A DNA stretch of 64,000 nt from Plantactinospora endophytica (lineage in GTDB: Bacteria; Actinomycetota; Actinomycetes; Mycobacteriales; Micromonosporaceae). Position numbers and translations under genes: made by a program. Below the pieces are notes generated by a model. It saw nothing but the letters and a program-made list of their open reading frames with translations, did no database searches and was not told the DNA's origin. The DNA lies in assembly GCF_016862915.1 (NCBI RefSeq), contig NZ_BONW01000013.1, positions 496,001 through 560,000 of the forward strand, read 5' to 3'. This document shows, one piece after another, positions 61,832-64,000 of this stretch. How positions within the stretch are numbered: the first letter of the stretch is position 1; each line of letters begins with the position of its first letter.

Positions 61832-62845
61832 GTGACCCCCGCCCGCCCCGACCTCGACCCCGAGCTGCGTACCCTGCTCGCCGGTATGCCGCCGATCTCC
61901 GAACTCAATCCCGAACTGCTCGCCCAACTGCGCCAACTCCCGTCGACGCCGATCGAGACCCTGCTCGACGGGCGTGCGGTCGAACGGCGGGAGGTCACCG
62001 TCGCCGGCCCGGACGGCGCGGACATCCCACTGTCGATCTTCAGGCCCGCTGGGCTCGACCAGGGTGCGGCGGCACCCTGCGTCTACTGGATCCACGGCGG
62101 CGGGATGATCATGGGGGATCGCTTCTCCCAGCTCGACATCCCGCTGGAGTGGCTCGACCTGTTCGGCGCGGTCGTGGTCTCGGTGGACTACCGACTCGCA
62201 CCCGAGGTCACCGGCACGACCCTGGTCGACGACTGCTACCACGGCCTGCTCTGGGTCACCGAGCACGCCGACGAACTGGGGATCGACCCGGCCCGCGTCG
62301 TCGTCGCGGGTGCCAGCGCCGGAGGTGGTCTCGCCGCCGGGGTCACGCTGATGGCCCGCGACCGCGGGACCGCCGCCATCGCCGCCCAGGTCCTCATCTG
62401 TCCCATGCTCGACCACCGCGACCGCACCACCTCCAGCCGGCAGTACTCCGGCGGGCCCGGGGTCTGGACCCGGGAGATGAACCGGTTCGGCTGGCGGTCG
62501 GTGCTCGGCGACCTCGCCGACGGGGAGGTGCCCGGATACGTCTCGCCCGCGCTGGTCGAGGACCTGTCGGGTCTGCCGACCACCTATCTCGACGCCGGCA
62601 CGGCCGAGGTCTTCCGGGACGAGGACGTCGAGTACGCCAGCCGGATCTGGGCGGCCGGCGGCCAGGCCGAACTGCATGTCTGGGCCGGCGGCTGCCACGG
62701 GTTCGACGCCCTGTACCCGCAGGCGCGGATCTCGGCCGCCGCCCGCCGGACCCGCAACGACTGGCTCGCCCGGGTCCTCGATCCGGTCGCCGGCTCGGCC
62801 GTGCCTGTCCAGCCCTTCGCCGGGCGGGACCGGACCGCAGCGTGA
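61832..62845 (+). CDS. HSL-family alpha/beta hydrolase (esterase)
   Basis: 337 residues. Oxyanion motif HGGGMIMGD, nucleophile elbow GASAGGG, catalytic Asp in DAGTAEVFRDED and His in GGCHGFDAL are all visible, which places it in the hormone-sensitive-lipase family of bacterial esterases. The GTG follows GGAAGGA at 61818-61824. A short stretch before it (about 61745-61820) has repeated CCGAACC units of no clear meaning. It hydrolyses a carboxyl ester; substrate unknown. It is probably co-expressed with the monooxygenase-like gene. Confidence 0.92.
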   Translation: MTPARPDLDPELRTLLAGMPPISELNPELLAQLRQLPSTPIETLLDGRAVERREVTVAGPDGADIPLSIFRPAGLDQGAAAPCVYWIHGGGMIMGDRFSQLDIPLEWLDLFGAVVVSVDYRLAPEVTGTTLVDDCYHGLLWVTEHADELGIDPARVVVAGASAGGGLAAGVTLMARDRGTAAIAAQVLICPMLDHRDRTTSSRQYSGGPGVWTREMNRFGWRSVLGDLADGEVPGYVSPALVEDLSGLPTTYLDAGTAEVFRDEDVEYASRIWAAGGQAELHVWAGGCHGFDALYPQARISAAARRTRNDWLARVLDPVAGSAVPVQPFAGRDRTAA

Positions 62846-62927
62846 TGCGACAGCGAGCCTCGGGTACCCCGCCCGTCGACGGTGTGGAAGTCGATGCCGA
62901 AGTCGGTGGCCGGGGCGGCAGCCGTGC

Positions 62928-63536
62928 TCAACTGGCTGGGTACGGCTGCGCGGTGAGCAGGTGCGCCAGGTGTGCGGCGTTGGTGGCCAGCGTCCTGGTC
63001 GCCTTGCCGGTGGTGTCGGACTTCGGCCCGGCGTCGCGGTAGTCGGTACCGCCCATGGCCTCGCCGACCCAGTAGGTGGACGCGGCGGCGGCGACGCTGA
63101 ACCCGACGTCGTTCAGAGCCTGCAACACCTCGGCGGTGACGTGGTGCGCGCCGTCCTCGTTGCCGACCACGGCCACGGCCGCGACCTTGCCGTAGGTGCG
63201 CAGCCGGCCCTGCTCGTCGGTCTCCGACAGTTCGGCGTCGAGGCGTTCCAGCACCATCTTGCACACGCTGGACGGCTGCCCGAGCCAGATGGGCGTGGCG
63301 ACGACCAGGATCTGCGCCTTCATCAGCCTGTCCCGGATGGCCGGCCACCCGTCGCCGTCGCCCTCGTCGGTGGAGACCCCGAACCGTACGTCGTGGTCCA
63401 CCACCCGGACCAGGTCGCCGTCGACGTCGTGGTCGGCCAGTGCCGCGAGTACCTCCCGACCCAGTAGTTCCGCGCTGGACGGCGCGGGGGAGGGCTTGAG
63501 CGTGCAGCAGAGCACCAGTGCACGGAGAGTACCCAC
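62928..63536 (-). CDS. Flavodoxin-like NAD(P)H-dependent FMN reductase
   Basis: 202 residues. LRALVLCCTLKPSPAPSSAELL is the FMN phosphate-binding start, ILVVATPIWLGQPSSVCKMVLERLD the second flavin loop, and AAVAVVGNEDGAHHVTAEVLQALNDVGF the third, as in the flavodoxin/NADPH-dependent FMN reductase family. The GTG at 63536 has GGGGTGG upstream; the frame extends further but is not protein-like. It is convergent with the esterase. A role in quinone or nitro-compound reduction is possible. Confidence 0.88.
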   Translation of the reverse strand: MGTLRALVLCCTLKPSPAPSSAELLGREVLAALADHDVDGDLVRVVDHDVRFGVSTDEGDGDGWPAIRDRLMKAQILVVATPIWLGQPSSVCKMVLERLDAELSETDEQGRLRTYGKVAAVAVVGNEDGAHHVTAEVLQALNDVGFSVAAAASTYWVGEAMGGTDYRDAGPKSDTTGKATRTLATNAAHLAHLLTAQPYPAS

Positions 63537-63739
63537 AGGAATCCACCCCTGACTCGATCGATTTTTCGGTACCCCGGTGCTGCTACCCCGCTCGTCCGGC
63601 ACCGAACCGTCGGGCCCGCCGATCCCCGGGGCGGGGGAGTGGGGGCGTTCGTATACTGCTCAGCCCGGGCGCGTCGGGACCTCCACCGGCAGCCGCCCGG
63701 GCTGACGGAGGAGACCGGCGAGCATTACGAGGTGGACCC

Positions 63740-64000
63740 ATGACGACCCTCGCGCACCTGCGCAGGACCGCGCTCGCCCTGCCCGGGACGGCTCAGCGGG
63801 GCAGCCGTCCCGGCCCGGTCGAGTTCACCGTGCACGACCGCTGGTTCGCCTCGGCTGGCGAGAACGGGCACCTGCTACTGCACCTTCCCGGCCCCGAGGC
63901 GGACGAGCTGCTGGCGGCCCACCCGACCGGCGGGCGGCTGACCCGTGGCGCCGCACCGGTCGGCGTACGCGTGCCGCTCGGTGACCTCGACGGCCAGCAG
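63740..64000 (+). CDS. MmcQ/YjbR-family protein, truncated by the window edge
   Basis: The first 87 residues are visible: LAHLRRTALALPGTAQRGSR, then VEFTVHDRWFASAGENGHLLL. The family is the small double-wing DNA-binding-like YjbR/MmcQ fold of unknown function (about 120 residues). GAGGTGG precedes the ATG. The rest lies beyond the window. Confidence 0.7.
   Translation, partial: MTTLAHLRRTALALPGTAQRGSRPGPVEFTVHDRWFASAGENGHLLLHLPGPEADELLAAHPTGGRLTRGAAPVGVRVPLGDLDGQQ

Overview
The window is about 70% GC. It has many GTG starts, 4-bp ATGA/GTGA gene overlaps, a complete conservon (cvnABCD), ECF sigma/anti-sigma logic and many large secreted multidomain proteins. This fits a filamentous actinomycete, most likely of the Micromonosporaceae; the family is an inference from style and gene content, as no 16S or marker gene is present. 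I see no tRNA, rRNA, CRISPR array or intact transposon.

Layout. (1) 1-3291, minus strand: a VOC protein, an Hsp70 with a C-terminal membrane domain, and a CopC-like copper protein. (2) 3591-5159: a ThDP enzyme, then a gene remnant and a convergent secreted M14 carboxypeptidase (5597-8050). (3) 8577-12495: an overlapping ECF sigma / zf-HC2 membrane anti-sigma / ABC ATPase / two tandem paralogous permeases, followed by a secreted lectin-like protein. (4) 13886-22500, minus strand: a three-gene all-secreted operon (cupredoxin plus Ig-like repeats plus DUF1080; small laccase; ThuA plus discoidin plus sugar dehydrogenase plus PKD plus DUF1080). (5) 23480-25381: a small frameshifted protein, a nucleoside hydrolase and a VOC protein. 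(6) 25988-29918: the conservon. (7) 30009-32581, minus strand: a fused ABBA/DMATS-type prenyltransferase and haem-oxygenase-like diiron oxidase, translationally coupled to a nucleotidyltransferase. (8) 33367-36254, minus strand: a ubiquitin/ThiS-like protein ending in Gly-Gly, coupled to a large DUF4132/DUF7737 protein. (9) 36478-43062: an FAD oxidoreductase, a short UvrA paralogue, a NIPSNAP-like protein, and a quinone oxidoreductase divergent from an AraC regulator. (10) 43739-55736: a CUT1 sugar ABC transporter, a GH127 beta-L-arabinofuranosidase, a huge secreted glycoside hydrolase and a WxL/DUF916-like pair. (11) 55739-64000: a DUF1963 protein, a membrane protein, a sirtuin, a CBM2-GH5 cellulase, a divergent AraC/monooxygenase pair, an esterase, a flavin reductase and a truncated MmcQ/YjbR protein.

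How the genes fit together. Much of the window serves plant-polysaccharide use: arabinoside uptake and hydrolysis, cellulase, and an inferred extracellular route that oxidises glycosides to 3-keto sugars and passes electrons through copper proteins. Two regulatory sites are unusually clear: TTGACA-N17-CAGAAT with a CCGAAAAGGTTTTCGG operator before the sugar transporter, and a 19-bp palindrome inside the -35/-10 spacer of the cellulase promoter.

The best candidates for undescribed systems are the prenyltransferase-diiron oxidase fusion with its nucleotidyltransferase, the Gly-Gly ubiquitin-like/DUF4132 pair, and the copper/3-keto-sugar operon. Family assignments are from motif recognition by eye; no database search was run.
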